NCBI GenBank assembly: GCA_913009205.1
Contig: CAJVYC010000007.1
Coordinates: forward strand, 1-64,000
Source of the DNA: an uncultured Fluviicola sp.
GTDB taxonomy: Bacteria > Bacteroidota > Bacteroidia > Flavobacteriales_D > Crocinitomicaceae
Length of the DNA: 64,000 bases
Reading direction: 5' to 3'
Shown: positions 26,911 to 36,323 of the stretch, one piece after another
How the letters are laid out: each line of letters starts with the position of its first letter
Position numbering within the stretch: position 1 is the stretch's first letter
Program-made: the position numbers and the translations under genes
The notes under the pieces: model-generated
What the model was told of the DNA's origin: nothing
Database searches by the model: none
What the model saw: only the letters and a program-made list of their open reading frames with translations

Positions 26911-27833
26911 TGTTGGCACGTATTGGATACTATATATTCGTTTTACCGTTGTCACACCTCCCCCTTGGAATTCTATATTTATTCACGGATTTCCTCTATT
27001 TGATCCTTGTCACAACCGGTGTCTATCGGAAATCCACAATTGAAGAAAATATTCAACGAAGCTTTCCAAATCTTTCCCCGAAGGAGAGAAATAAGATCAA
27101 GCGCAAATTTTACCTTCATTTCACGGACCTTTTAGCAGAAGGTATAAAAAACCTTTCTATTTCAGAAAAAGAATTGAAAAAGCGCTTTAAAGTTGTAAAT
27201 CCAGAATTGATGCAAGAATTGTACGACCGAAAGCGCAATGTGCTTCTCGTTTCAGGACATTACAACAATTGGGAATGGTTGATTACAGCGCAGAATTTTC
27301 TCTTCCCTCACAAGGCGATTGGAATTGGAATGCCGTTGTCATCTAAATTTTGGGACAAGCAAATCAATTCACGACGCGAACGCTATGGAATGAAAGTTGT
27401 GAACGCTAAGAACTACAAACAAGAACTCAACTCAAATCCAGAAATGCTGAAAGCCGTTTTGGTGCTTTCAGATCAATCACCAGGCGATGCTTTAAAAAGT
27501 TATTGGATGGATTTTTTGAACCAGTCAACTCCAGTTCTTTTTGGAGCGGAAATGATGGCACATAAACTCGATTACTCCGTCGTGTTTTTTGCGACGCGGA
27601 AAGTAAAACGCGGATATTATAAAATGGAATTATCTTTAGTCACGGAAAAACCGAGTAATACTGTATGGGGTCAGATCACTGAATCCCATACAAAAAAACT
27701 CGAGAAGGAAATTATTGACCAGCCAGCATATTGGCTTTGGTCGCATAAAAGGTGGAAGCGTCAGCAACCGGAAAACCTTGCAGAACTGAAAAAGAAACAA
27801 AATGAAAATTTTAATAAGCGCTTTAATTTGTAG
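26910..27833 (+). CDS. LpxL/HtrB-type lipid A acyltransferase homologue
   Basis: 307 residues. An N-terminal membrane segment at about 5-35 is followed by NIQRSFPNLSPKERNKIKRK, a strong family marker, and the catalytic H-x4-E in SGHYNNWEW (about residue 112). Further on are SDQSPGDALKSYWMDFLNQS, TPVLFGAEMMAHKL and the closing PAYWLWSHKRWKRQQP. It transfers a secondary acyl chain to lipid A or to a similar acceptor at the inner membrane. Its start overlaps the rarA stop (TAATG), and its 3' end overlaps the next gene by 32 bases. Confidence 0.9.
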   Translation: MLARIGYYIFVLPLSHLPLGILYLFTDFLYLILVTTGVYRKSTIEENIQRSFPNLSPKERNKIKRKFYLHFTDLLAEGIKNLSISEKELKKRFKVVNPELMQELYDRKRNVLLVSGHYNNWEWLITAQNFLFPHKAIGIGMPLSSKFWDKQINSRRERYGMKVVNAKNYKQELNSNPEMLKAVLVLSDQSPGDALKSYWMDFLNQSTPVLFGAEMMAHKLDYSVVFFATRKVKRGYYKMELSLVTEKPSNTVWGQITESHTKKLEKEIIDQPAYWLWSHKRWKRQQPENLAELKKKQNENFNKRFNL

Positions 27834-28833
27834 TGTCTTTTTAGGTCTTGATCTGGATGTCAATGCACAGAGCAGCACGAAGAAATACATTAAAAAGAAC
27901 AGTAGTGCTCCAATTACCGTTTATGGAGATTCGAATACCTATTCTCGTGGGCTTTACATTGATACAGGGTTAATCTATTTGGGAAATTCGAACGGCGCAA
28001 TTTTTCAACACGATAGTGATACAGAACAAGGAGAGTTGGTGCTGAAATTCCCTCGAGTTACTGAGATAAGAGACATAGAATCCAGTGGAGATTACATTTT
28101 TGCAATGCAAAGCGGAACAGATGGAAAGCTTGTTAAGATCAACAGACAAGGTCCTGTGGGCTTTGTCGAATATCCAGAATGGAAAGGTGTCTTCTTCGAT
28201 GCGATTGATTTTAGCGGCGATGTTGGATTTATTCTTGGCGACCCGGTTGATGGTAAATTCAGTCTTTTCCACACCAAAAACGGAGGAAAGAACTGGACAA
28301 GATGCGAAGGAGCACCTTCTGCATATAAAGGAGAAGCAGCATTTGCGGCAAGTGGAACCAATGTTCGTGTAATGAATGATAGTACATATATGTTTATCTC
28401 AGGTGGTATGAGAAGTAATTATTATTACACTAAAAATAGCGGGAAAACTTGGACAAAAGTTGAACTTCCCTTTTATCCAGGTGAAACAATTGGTGCTTAT
28501 TCCATGTGTTTCATGGATGAAAAAATCGGGGTGATCGTTGGCGGAGATTATACTCAACCTAGCTTGAAGATGAACTCCACTTACTATACATATGATGGTG
28601 GTAAATCCTGGATGAATTCAATATATCCACCACGAGGCTATAGATCATGTGTTTACTTTGTAAATGGTGTTTTCTACGCATGCGGCAAAAATGGAATTGA
28701 CTTTTCAATGAACAACGGAAAAGAATGGACAGCATTTGCAGACGGCGCTTATTTTTCTCTGAACAGCATTGAAGGGAAATTGATCGCAACGATGAAACAC
28801 GGAAAATTTAAAACTTTCGACTTAATTAATTAA
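27802..28833 (+). CDS. Exported Ycf48-like/BNR-repeat beta-propeller protein
   Basis: 343 residues. Signal peptide about 1-22 (ends VNAQ). The rest is built of propeller blades with BNR or Ycf48-like motifs: HTKNGGKNWTRCEGAP, YTKNSGKTWTKVELPF, YTYDGGKSWMNSIYPP and SMNNGKEWTAF, with aspartate-rich strands such as GDVGFILGDPVDG. It is probably periplasmic or lies at the cell surface and may bind a protein or polysaccharide; no catalytic residues are recognised. ATG at 27802 lies within the end of the previous gene, and the signal peptide starts exactly there. Confidence 0.75.
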   Translation: MKILISALICSVFLGLDLDVNAQSSTKKYIKKNSSAPITVYGDSNTYSRGLYIDTGLIYLGNSNGAIFQHDSDTEQGELVLKFPRVTEIRDIESSGDYIFAMQSGTDGKLVKINRQGPVGFVEYPEWKGVFFDAIDFSGDVGFILGDPVDGKFSLFHTKNGGKNWTRCEGAPSAYKGEAAFAASGTNVRVMNDSTYMFISGGMRSNYYYTKNSGKTWTKVELPFYPGETIGAYSMCFMDEKIGVIVGGDYTQPSLKMNSTYYTYDGGKSWMNSIYPPRGYRSCVYFVNGVFYACGKNGIDFSMNNGKEWTAFADGAYFSLNSIEGKLIATMKHGKFKTFDLIN

Positions 28834-28834
28834 G

Positions 28835-29491
28835 ATGAAATCAATTGTAGCAACTATTCAAGACCAAATCAAATCTCAATTTGAAGGTGATTCCTCAGGA
28901 CATGATTGGCACCATATTATGCGTGTTGTAAACATGTCGAAGCACTTGCAAAAAACGGAAGGTGGTGATTTGGAAATTATTGCATTGGCAGCACTTCTTC
29001 ACGACATTTCAGATTATAAATTTAATGGTGGCAAGCTTGATGAAGGCGGCAAAGTGGCCTTCAAGCTCCTACTCGATCTTGGATACGATGAAGTCAAAGC
29101 TGAACAGGTGAAGTATATCGTTGACAATGTGAGCTACAAAGGCGCAAACACGCCGAGTGAAATAAACACTATCGAAGGAAAGATCGTTCAAGACGCAGAT
29201 AGAATAGACGCGATTGGCGCCATTGGAATTGGAAGAACCTTTGCTTATGGCGGCAATAAAAATCAAGCTATGTACATTCCTGAATTGGAAGCCAAACTTC
29301 ACAATACTTTTGAGGAGTATGCAAACGAGAAGACAAGCACGATTAATCATTTTCATGAGAAATTATTACTTTTATCCGAACGCTTGAACACAAAAACAGC
29401 CAAGGAAATTGGTAAGAAAAGACATCAATTCATGGAAGATTTCCTAACTCAGTTTTACGCTGAATGGAACTTTCAATCAGAAAGCAATTAA
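28835..29491 (+). CDS. HD-domain phosphohydrolase
   Basis: 218 residues, cytoplasmic. The HD metal-binding set is complete: HDWHHIMRVV (first His), LAALLHDISDYKF (His-Asp pair), and later VQDADRIDAIGAIGI (Asp). The layout matches YedJ/YpgQ-type HD hydrolases acting on nucleotides, but the substrate cannot be read. It starts one base after the propeller gene and is followed without a gap by the ROK kinase. Confidence 0.9.
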   Translation: MKSIVATIQDQIKSQFEGDSSGHDWHHIMRVVNMSKHLQKTEGGDLEIIALAALLHDISDYKFNGGKLDEGGKVAFKLLLDLGYDEVKAEQVKYIVDNVSYKGANTPSEINTIEGKIVQDADRIDAIGAIGIGRTFAYGGNKNQAMYIPELEAKLHNTFEEYANEKTSTINHFHEKLLLLSERLNTKTAKEIGKKRHQFMEDFLTQFYAEWNFQSESN

Positions 29492-30433
29492 ATGAAAAGA
29501 AATCTAGCACTTGGTGTTGATATCGGTGGAACAAATTCTGTATTCGGTCTATGCGATGAATACGGTAAATTGTATTTTGAAGAATCTGTTTCTACAACTG
29601 ATTACTCAACTCCTGAAGAGTTGGTCGATAAAATTTACGAAAGAATCAAATCTGTTGGTCACCTCCCCAATGTTGAAGGAATTGGAATTGGCGCGCCGAA
29701 TGGAAATTTCTATTCAGGAACCATTGAATTCGCCCCAAACCTTAAATGGAAGGGTATTATTCCGCTCGCTCGATTGTTTGAATACAAATTCAAAGTCAAA
29801 ACGATTCTTACGAATGATGCAAATGCAGCAGCCATAGGTGAAATGATCTATGGAGCTGGAAGAGACCTGAAGGATTTTGTAACAATAACGCTAGGCACTG
29901 GACTTGGAAGCGGTGTCATCTCCGGCGGTAATCTTATTTATGGCCATGATGGCTTCGCAGGAGAATACGGACATATTCGAGTGGTACCAGACGGCCGCCT
30001 ATGCGGTTGCGGTCGTAAAGGATGCCTTGAAACGTATGTATCGGCCACCGGTGTGGTTCGTTCTATACATGAATTAGATTCAAAACATAGTGAAACTTCT
30101 GAATTAATCAATCTTAAAAATCCAGAGGCTAGTCAGGTCTTTCAATTGGCTGAAGACGGCGATGAATTCGCAGTTGAAATTATTGAATACACAGCTAAAG
30201 TACTAGGAAACTCACTTGCAGACTTCACTTGTTTCTCAAGCTCAAAAGCATATATCTTGTTCGGCGGAATAGCTCAAAATGGACCGAGCTTTGCCAAAAA
30301 AGTTAAAGGTTATATGGAAGATGCGCTTCTAAATATTTATAAAGACAAGATTGAAATTCGAATTTCTGAATTACACGATAAAAATGCAGCAGTTTTAGGA
30401 GCTTCATCGCTTGTTTGGAACGAACTAAGCTAG
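29492..30433 (+). CDS. ROK-family sugar kinase
   Basis: 313 residues. N-terminal ATP-binding GVDIGGTNSVFGLCDE, then the sugar-binding ILTNDANAAAIGE, phosphate loop TITLGTGLGSGVISGG, GYG-type GEYGHIRV and the zinc site CGCGRKGCLETYVSATGVVR are all intact, so it should be active. It phosphorylates glucose or a related hexose such as mannose; the neighbouring GH92 mannosidase makes a mannose-derived role plausible. It lies in the rarA-to-GH92 run with a four-base gap to the next gene. Confidence 0.9.
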   Translation: MKRNLALGVDIGGTNSVFGLCDEYGKLYFEESVSTTDYSTPEELVDKIYERIKSVGHLPNVEGIGIGAPNGNFYSGTIEFAPNLKWKGIIPLARLFEYKFKVKTILTNDANAAAIGEMIYGAGRDLKDFVTITLGTGLGSGVISGGNLIYGHDGFAGEYGHIRVVPDGRLCGCGRKGCLETYVSATGVVRSIHELDSKHSETSELINLKNPEASQVFQLAEDGDEFAVEIIEYTAKVLGNSLADFTCFSSSKAYILFGGIAQNGPSFAKKVKGYMEDALLNIYKDKIEIRISELHDKNAAVLGASSLVWNELS

Positions 30434-30437
30434 AATT

Positions 30438-33400
30438 ATGAATAGATTAAACCTAATTGTATTTGCATTTGTCTCACTAAATGTAAGTGCACAAATCAAT
30501 GAAGTCAAAAGCGCCAGTGATAACGCGCAGGAAAAAATGAATCCTGGAGCTAGAAAACAAGATGTTTTGGCTTTTGACAAATTAAAATATGTAAATCCCT
30601 TCGTTGGAACTGGCGGACACGGTCACACATACCCTGGTGCCAGCGCTCCTTTCGGAATGATGCAATTAAGCCCTGATACTCGTTATGACGGATGGGACGG
30701 TTGTTCCGGATATCATTATTCTGATTCCTTGATTTATGGTTTCAGCCATACGCACTTGAGCGGAACAGGTGTAAGCGATTACGGCGATTTATTAATCGTT
30801 CCTCAAATCGGAAAGCCCAAAATAGATCCTGGATACATCTCCAGTTCTGGATATCAAGCCACATTCTCACACAAAGATGAAATTGCAAGCCCTGGCTATT
30901 ACAGTGTGAAATTGAATGATGGAGAAATGAATGTACGCTTGACAGTTTCAGAAAGAGCAGGTTACCATCAGTACTTTTTCAATGAAAAAAGCGGGAAGAA
31001 ATTCATCCTAATAGACCTTGATCACAGAGACAAGCTGCTCTGTTCCGCTTTCAATCTTATTGACAAAACGACAATTTCTGGGAATCGAGTTTCAGAGGCT
31101 TGGGCTGAAGAACAGTATTTCCATTTCTATTTAAAAATGGATACCCCTTACCAAAAGGTACGAATTTTTAAAAAAGACGGACGAAATAAACTTTTATTGA
31201 TCTTCCCTAAATCCACCAAGCAAATTAGCATAAAGGTAGGAATGTCTCATGTCAGTGAAGATGGGGCTAAGATGAACCTTGAAAAAGAACTACCAGATTG
31301 GAATTTTGAAACAGCAAAAGCACGTGTTCAAAAAAAATGGAGAGCTGAATTGGATAAAATTAGTTTCTATTCAAAAGAATCGGAAGTAATGAACAACTTC
31401 TATACGGCGCTTTACCACTCGTATTTGAATCCCAACATTTCCAGTGATGTTGACGGGAAATACAGATATGGAGACACGATTCACCAATTGGAAAAGAGAG
31501 ATTACGAGAATTATACCGTATTTTCATTGTGGGATACGTATCGGGCAACACACCCCCTATTTACGTTAACGCAAGTCAAGCGAACGAATGCTTTCATTAA
31601 CACATTTTTACGTTTTTACGATTACAAAAAAGATCTTCCTGTATGGGAATTGGCGGGCAATGAAACGGAATGCATGATTGGATACCACAGCGTTTCGGTC
31701 ATTGCAGATGCCTACTCTAAAAGGATTTACGACTACGATGCCCGCAAGGCTATCGAAGCAATGATTACAACTTCAATGCTGGATGAATTTGGAAAGCAAG
31801 AATACGCAAGAGATGGTTTTTTAGGCAGTGGAATTGAACCTGAGTCCGTTTCAAAGACTTTGGAGTACGCATACGATGATTATTGTATCCACGAAATGAT
31901 TAAATGGTATACCTTAGAATCAAAAGACTTTTTGTTTGTAGATCAACTGGATACTTATTTGGAGCGTTCAATGAATTTTGTGAATCTCTACGATCCAAAC
32001 TCTAAATTCATGCGAGGAAGACGATCAGGACAATGGCACTCCCCTTTTGATCCTGCAGAAGTTAACTTCAACTATACAGAAGCAAACAGTTGGCAATATT
32101 CATTATACGCGCCTCACGCTGTTGGAATACTTAGAGATTTGATAGGAGGTAAAGATTCTCTTGAAACGTGGTTAGATCGTCTCTTTACTACCGAAATGGA
32201 GCTTTCTGGAAGACATCAAGTAGATATTACAGGACTTATTGGTCAGTATGCGCATGGAAATGAACCTTCGCACCACATGGCGTATTTATACAATTACACA
32301 AATGCTCCGGAGAAAACGCAGTTTTATATTGATAGAATTCAACGTGAAATGTATTCGAACACACCCGATGGGCTGTCTGGAAATGAAGATTGTGGTCAAA
32401 TGTCTGCCTGGTATGTGTTGAGCGCTTTGGGAATTTATCAAATTGCTCCAGGGAGTACATTTTATGAATTTGGACGTCCACTAATGGACGAAGCAAAGAT
32501 TCAATTTGAAGGTGGTAAACAATTGTTATTCAACATTAAAAACAATAGACCTGAGAACAAGTATATTCAGAAGATCGTTTTGAATGGAATTGAATTAAAA
32601 TCAAGTTTTATTAGTCATTCGCAGCTTGCACAAGGAGGTGAAATAGAGATTACGATGCAGGACACAGTCAGTGAGTCAAGGAAAAAATATCCGCATGCAA
32701 AGACGATCACGAAAATGATTCGCTCGTTCGTTCCAGTTCCATTCTTCAGCCAAGAAGAGCGCATTTTTGAAGATAGAATGGAAATTTCTCTTGATATGAT
32801 TAACAAAGAGAACTACGATATCTATTACACCACGGACGGTTCTGATCCCGCAGAAAGTAATACTGTAAAACTCTACTCCTCTCCTTTTGAAGTTTTTGAG
32901 TCAACTACTGTCAAGGCTTTTGCTGAAGATTCAATCGCGAAAAGTTCTAACATTCAAAATAGCTTTATTAAAAAGAACACCAACGTTTCCATCGCGATCA
33001 AATCTGAGTATTCCAATCAATATGCGGCTGCAGGTGATTTCACCTTAATTGACGGGATAAGAGGCGGCAATGAATTTAGAACTGGTGATTGGCAAGGATA
33101 TTGGGAGCAGGATTTTGAAGCAACTGTAACATTTGAAAAACCAACAAATTACTCTGACATTAGCGTTAGCTTCTTAAGCGATATGAAATCATGGATTTTC
33201 TTCCCTGAATCAATCACTTTTGAGATTATGTTTGAAGATGGAACAACCGTAATAAATACGCAGGCATTAAATCCAGAAGTTAAAAAGAATCAATACCCTC
33301 ACAATAAGGAATTTGATTCAGGTTTAGAATACACCAAGAAAATCAAACAGATTACTATCAAAGCTTCTACGGTAGAGGAATGCCCTGCATGGCACTTGGG

Positions 33401-33449
33401 TGCTGGAAATCCAACGTGGCTATTTATCGACGAAATTTCTTTCAAATAA
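30438..33449 (+). CDS. GH92 alpha-mannosidase with chitobiase-type C-terminal domain
   Basis: 1003 residues. Signal peptide about 1-18 (ends VSAQ). The GH92 N-terminal domain starts with YVNPFVGTGGHGHTYPGASA, PFGMMQLSPDTRYDGWDGCS and FSHTHLSGTGVSDYGDL. The catalytic (alpha/alpha)6 domain includes FSLWDTYRATHPL, GYHSVSVIADAY, GNEPSHHMAYLYNY and the metal/acid segment GNEDCGQMSAWYVLSALG. After about residue 780 comes a chitobiase/hexosaminidase C-terminal module (IYYTTDGSDPAES) and a beta-sandwich tail. It should remove mannose from N-glycans or mannans in the periplasm or outside. It ends 49 bases before the S46 peptidase. Confidence 0.95.
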   Translation: MNRLNLIVFAFVSLNVSAQINEVKSASDNAQEKMNPGARKQDVLAFDKLKYVNPFVGTGGHGHTYPGASAPFGMMQLSPDTRYDGWDGCSGYHYSDSLIYGFSHTHLSGTGVSDYGDLLIVPQIGKPKIDPGYISSSGYQATFSHKDEIASPGYYSVKLNDGEMNVRLTVSERAGYHQYFFNEKSGKKFILIDLDHRDKLLCSAFNLIDKTTISGNRVSEAWAEEQYFHFYLKMDTPYQKVRIFKKDGRNKLLLIFPKSTKQISIKVGMSHVSEDGAKMNLEKELPDWNFETAKARVQKKWRAELDKISFYSKESEVMNNFYTALYHSYLNPNISSDVDGKYRYGDTIHQLEKRDYENYTVFSLWDTYRATHPLFTLTQVKRTNAFINTFLRFYDYKKDLPVWELAGNETECMIGYHSVSVIADAYSKRIYDYDARKAIEAMITTSMLDEFGKQEYARDGFLGSGIEPESVSKTLEYAYDDYCIHEMIKWYTLESKDFLFVDQLDTYLERSMNFVNLYDPNSKFMRGRRSGQWHSPFDPAEVNFNYTEANSWQYSLYAPHAVGILRDLIGGKDSLETWLDRLFTTEMELSGRHQVDITGLIGQYAHGNEPSHHMAYLYNYTNAPEKTQFYIDRIQREMYSNTPDGLSGNEDCGQMSAWYVLSALGIYQIAPGSTFYEFGRPLMDEAKIQFEGGKQLLFNIKNNRPENKYIQKIVLNGIELKSSFISHSQLAQGGEIEITMQDTVSESRKKYPHAKTITKMIRSFVPVPFFSQEERIFEDRMEISLDMINKENYDIYYTTDGSDPAESNTVKLYSSPFEVFESTTVKAFAEDSIAKSSNIQNSFIKKNTNVSIAIKSEYSNQYAAAGDFTLIDGIRGGNEFRTGDWQGYWEQDFEATVTFEKPTNYSDISVSFLSDMKSWIFFPESITFEIMFEDGTTVINTQALNPEVKKNQYPHNKEFDSGLEYTKKIKQITIKASTVEECPAWHLGAGNPTWLFIDEISFK

Positions 33450-33498
33450 GTATATCTTTAGAAAAGTTGGTAATTTAGTACCGACTAAATCAATAAAT

Positions 33499-35676
33499 AT
33501 GATAAAAATTAAAATAAGCTTAATTGTTTTTGCCTTGCTTTTTGGATCTTTTGCCAAAGCTGATGAAGGTATGTGGCTTCCTTTTCTTCTAGGAAGAAAT
33601 TATCAAGACATGAAGGAACATGGACTTCGTTTAACTGAAGAAGAAATTTACGACATCAATAATTCTTCAATAAAAGACGCAATCATCTCATTCAATGGTT
33701 ATTGTACGGGCGAAGTGATTTCTAACGAAGGATTGATTTTAACAAATCACCACTGTGGATACCCTTCGATTGCTGGAGTTTCAACTGCTGAAAATAATTA
33801 TTTAGACAATGGTTTTTGGGCTAAAAATCACAGTGAGGAAATAGCAATACCGGGGCTTTTCGCTTCTTTTATCATTCGCATACAAGATGTTTCGGAAACC
33901 ATTAATAGCGAGCTAACCGCCGATATGACCGAAGCAGAAAGAGAGGCTAAAATCAAAGAAATTTCTGCTCTTCTAACTGAAGAAGCTGTGAACGGAACAG
34001 AATACACGGCTTTCGTAGAAGATTTTTTCGCTGGGAACGAGTTCTATCTATTTGTTAAAGAAACATTCAACGATGTTCGATTGGTAGGTACGCCTCCTCA
34101 ATCAGCAGGAAAGTTTGGTGGGGATACTGATAACTGGATGTGGCCGCGTCACACTGCTGATTTTTCAATGTTTAGAATCTATGCAAATAAGGAAAACAAG
34201 CCATCTCGGTTCGCTGAAGGAAATCTTCCTTATGTACCGAAGCATTCTCTTCCTGTTTCCATCAAAGGAGTTCAAGAAAATGATTTCGCTATGATCCTTG
34301 GGTATCCAGGATCAACAGATCGTTACAGTAGCTCTTGGGGAGTTGACCAATTGGTTAGCAAGGAATACCCAACAAGAATTAAGATCAGAAATAGAAAGCT
34401 TGAAATCATGAAGAAGTACATGGACGCTGACGTTAACATTCGTTTGAAGTACTCTTCTAGATACGCACAAGTAGCCAACTATTGGAAAAACTTTATCGGG
34501 ATGTCACTTCAAGTAAAGAAGAACGGCGTAATTGAAAAGAAACAAGATATTGAAGCGCAATACCGTGATTACCTAAAGAATGTTAGAATGAGTTTCGATG
34601 TTCTTGGAGCAATGGAAGGTTATGTTAAAGCTACTGACCCTATTGTTGTCATCAGAAGCTACCAACAAGAATTTGTAAGGAGAATGGGAATCAACCAAAC
34701 AGCGATTACGTTTGAAGTTTGGGTTGAGACGCAGGAAAAAATCGAAAATGCTGACAATCTTAGCGAAGCCGAAAACAAAAAGAACCAAGCTTATATGGCT
34801 AGAGTTCAGCCTTGGTTGTTCAATAGAATGGATAAGTATTTTGTAGATGAAAATCCAGCTACTGAATTAGAAATGATTCACGATCTATTAGACATGTACA
34901 TCGAAGATATTTCAGAAGAACAAATTGGTGAAATTACAGCTAATATCGCTGCTAAAGGACATTCAGGAGTTGACAAATATACGGCTAAGCTTAAAAAGAA
35001 ATCGATGTTCTTCAACAAGGACCTCTATGAAAAATTCAAAAGCAAGCCATCGATTAAGGCAATTCAAAAAGATCCTCTTTATGCATTGATGACAGATATG
35101 AACGCTGCTTACGAGGCTGCTTCAGGAACAGAAGAAATCACAACTGCAAAAGACAAATTAAAAACTGCAAAACGTTATTTCGTCGCAGGGTTGAGAGACA
35201 TGAATCCGAACAAGCAATACTATCCAGATGCAAATTCGACTTTACGTCTTACTTATGGTAACGTTTTACCATACGATCCGAAAGATGGTGTTACTTACCA
35301 CTACACTACAACTTTAGACGGAATTATGCAGAAAGAAGATCCTACAAATCCTGAATTCGTTGTTGATCCTAGAATCAAGGAGACTTGGTTAAAAAAGGAT
35401 TACGGTCAATATGCAGATGCAGATGGTCGTCTTGTTGTAAATTTCCTTTCTAACAATGATATCACTGGTGGTAATTCTGGTTCTCCTGTAATTAATGCTG
35501 ATGGTGAATTGATTGGAACTGCGTTTGACGGCAACTGGGAAGCGATGTCAGGTGATATCTACTTCGAACCAAACATCCAACGTACAATTTCATTAGACAT
35601 CCGCTACACGCTTTGGTTGATCGATAAGTGTTTTGGAGCTACAAATATTATTGATGAAATGAATCTGGTTAGATAA
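33499..35676 (+). CDS. S46 dipeptidyl-peptidase, DPP7-type
   Basis: 725 residues from ATG 33499, which begins the signal peptide (ends AKA, about residue 19). Catalytic histidine is in LTNHHCGYPSI (His84/85); the Asp-containing block GGDTDNWMWPRHTADFSMFR and Ser660 in DITGGNSGSPV complete the triad. The residue 18 after the catalytic serine is Gly (AFDGNWEAMSGD). In this family Gly marks DPP7-like and Arg marks DPP11-like specificity, so neutral or hydrophobic P1 side chains are expected. It removes dipeptides from the N terminus in the periplasm. A strong terminator follows. Confidence 0.92.
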   Translation: MIKIKISLIVFALLFGSFAKADEGMWLPFLLGRNYQDMKEHGLRLTEEEIYDINNSSIKDAIISFNGYCTGEVISNEGLILTNHHCGYPSIAGVSTAENNYLDNGFWAKNHSEEIAIPGLFASFIIRIQDVSETINSELTADMTEAEREAKIKEISALLTEEAVNGTEYTAFVEDFFAGNEFYLFVKETFNDVRLVGTPPQSAGKFGGDTDNWMWPRHTADFSMFRIYANKENKPSRFAEGNLPYVPKHSLPVSIKGVQENDFAMILGYPGSTDRYSSSWGVDQLVSKEYPTRIKIRNRKLEIMKKYMDADVNIRLKYSSRYAQVANYWKNFIGMSLQVKKNGVIEKKQDIEAQYRDYLKNVRMSFDVLGAMEGYVKATDPIVVIRSYQQEFVRRMGINQTAITFEVWVETQEKIENADNLSEAENKKNQAYMARVQPWLFNRMDKYFVDENPATELEMIHDLLDMYIEDISEEQIGEITANIAAKGHSGVDKYTAKLKKKSMFFNKDLYEKFKSKPSIKAIQKDPLYALMTDMNAAYEAASGTEEITTAKDKLKTAKRYFVAGLRDMNPNKQYYPDANSTLRLTYGNVLPYDPKDGVTYHYTTTLDGIMQKEDPTNPEFVVDPRIKETWLKKDYGQYADADGRLVVNFLSNNDITGGNSGSPVINADGELIGTAFDGNWEAMSGDIYFEPNIQRTISLDIRYTLWLIDKCFGATNIIDEMNLVR

Positions 35677-35695
35677 CGGATTCAGAAATTCATTA

Positions 35696-35731
35696 AATCT
35701 CAATTCAGTTCTCTGAATTGAGATTTTTTTT
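35696..35731 (+). terminator. Strong rho-independent terminator after the S46 gene
   Basis: A 12-13 bp stem (AATCTCAATTCAG with CTGAATTGAGATT) and a tight loop of about four bases precede a run of eight T, closing the plus-strand run that starts at rarA. Confidence 0.9.
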
Positions 35732-35780
35732 GTTAAAATGGTTAACTTTTTTTTCTTGGCATTAAATAGAAAACCAGAAA

Positions 35781-36098
35781 ATGGCAGATCTAGAAATCAT
35801 CCACTCTTTCGTAAAGGGCAGCGTGAAAATGTCATCCGTTTTCTATACAAAGAGTTTCCAAAGATTCTATCTCTTACTAAAAAGCGGTTGCGACGTTATT
35901 CTTGCCAACAAAATCTTTAATGACAACTCAATTCTTTTTATTGAAAAAGTTGAATCTCCTGACTTTGAGTGCACCTCAAAGCTCACAACCTTTTTATACG
36001 GAATTAATCGCTCCCTAGTTATATCAGCAGCCCGTTTCTGTTTTTTGTTGAACACATTCATAATATTTGGCCTTAAAATTCCCTTTTACAAGATATAA
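35781..36098 (+). CDS. Doubtful small hypothetical protein
   Basis: 105 codons with an ATG start and a plausible N terminus (MADLEIIHSFVKG), but the C-terminal third is hydrophobic (SLVISAARFCFLLNTFIIFG) and no family is recognised. Other short frames overlap. It could be real, a remnant, or chance in AT-rich DNA between the S46 terminator and the reductase gene. Confidence 0.25.
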   Translation: MADLEIIHSFVKGSVKMSSVFYTKSFQRFYLLLKSGCDVILANKIFNDNSILFIEKVESPDFECTSKLTTFLYGINRSLVISAARFCFLLNTFIIFGLKIPFYKI

Positions 36099-36108
36099 CA
36101 CTAACAAC

Positions 36109-36291
36109 ATGCCGATTATATTGATCTCTCTATCTTTAATTATCTTTGCTTCTGAATATTTAATTGGATTCAAATACATGGAATCAGTGGATCGATATAA
36201 TAGACTACAACGTATTTTATTGTATGTATTATATGTTTTAATCAGTTGTACTGGATTTCTTTTTACATGCTTCACTGTTTTCATCCAATGA
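36109..36291 (+). CDS. Possible 60-residue two-span membrane peptide
   Basis: ATG at 36109 opens MPIILISLSLIIFASEYLIG, then a charged loop (KYMESVDRYNRLQR) and a second span (ILLYVLYVLISCTGFLFTCF). The two-helix hairpin is typical of small membrane proteins. No ribosome-binding site or clear promoter is seen, and it ends 32 bases before the convergent reductase gene. Confidence 0.35.
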   Translation: MPIILISLSLIIFASEYLIGFKYMESVDRYNRLQRILLYVLYVLISCTGFLFTCFTVFIQ

Positions 36292-36323
36292 TTCAATATT
36301 CCCCAAAAAGATCAACCCATTAA

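Noticed and set aside
36024-36296. 90-codon minus-strand frame
   Set aside because: It lies opposite the more plausible small membrane peptide and lacks recognisable domains or a promoter.
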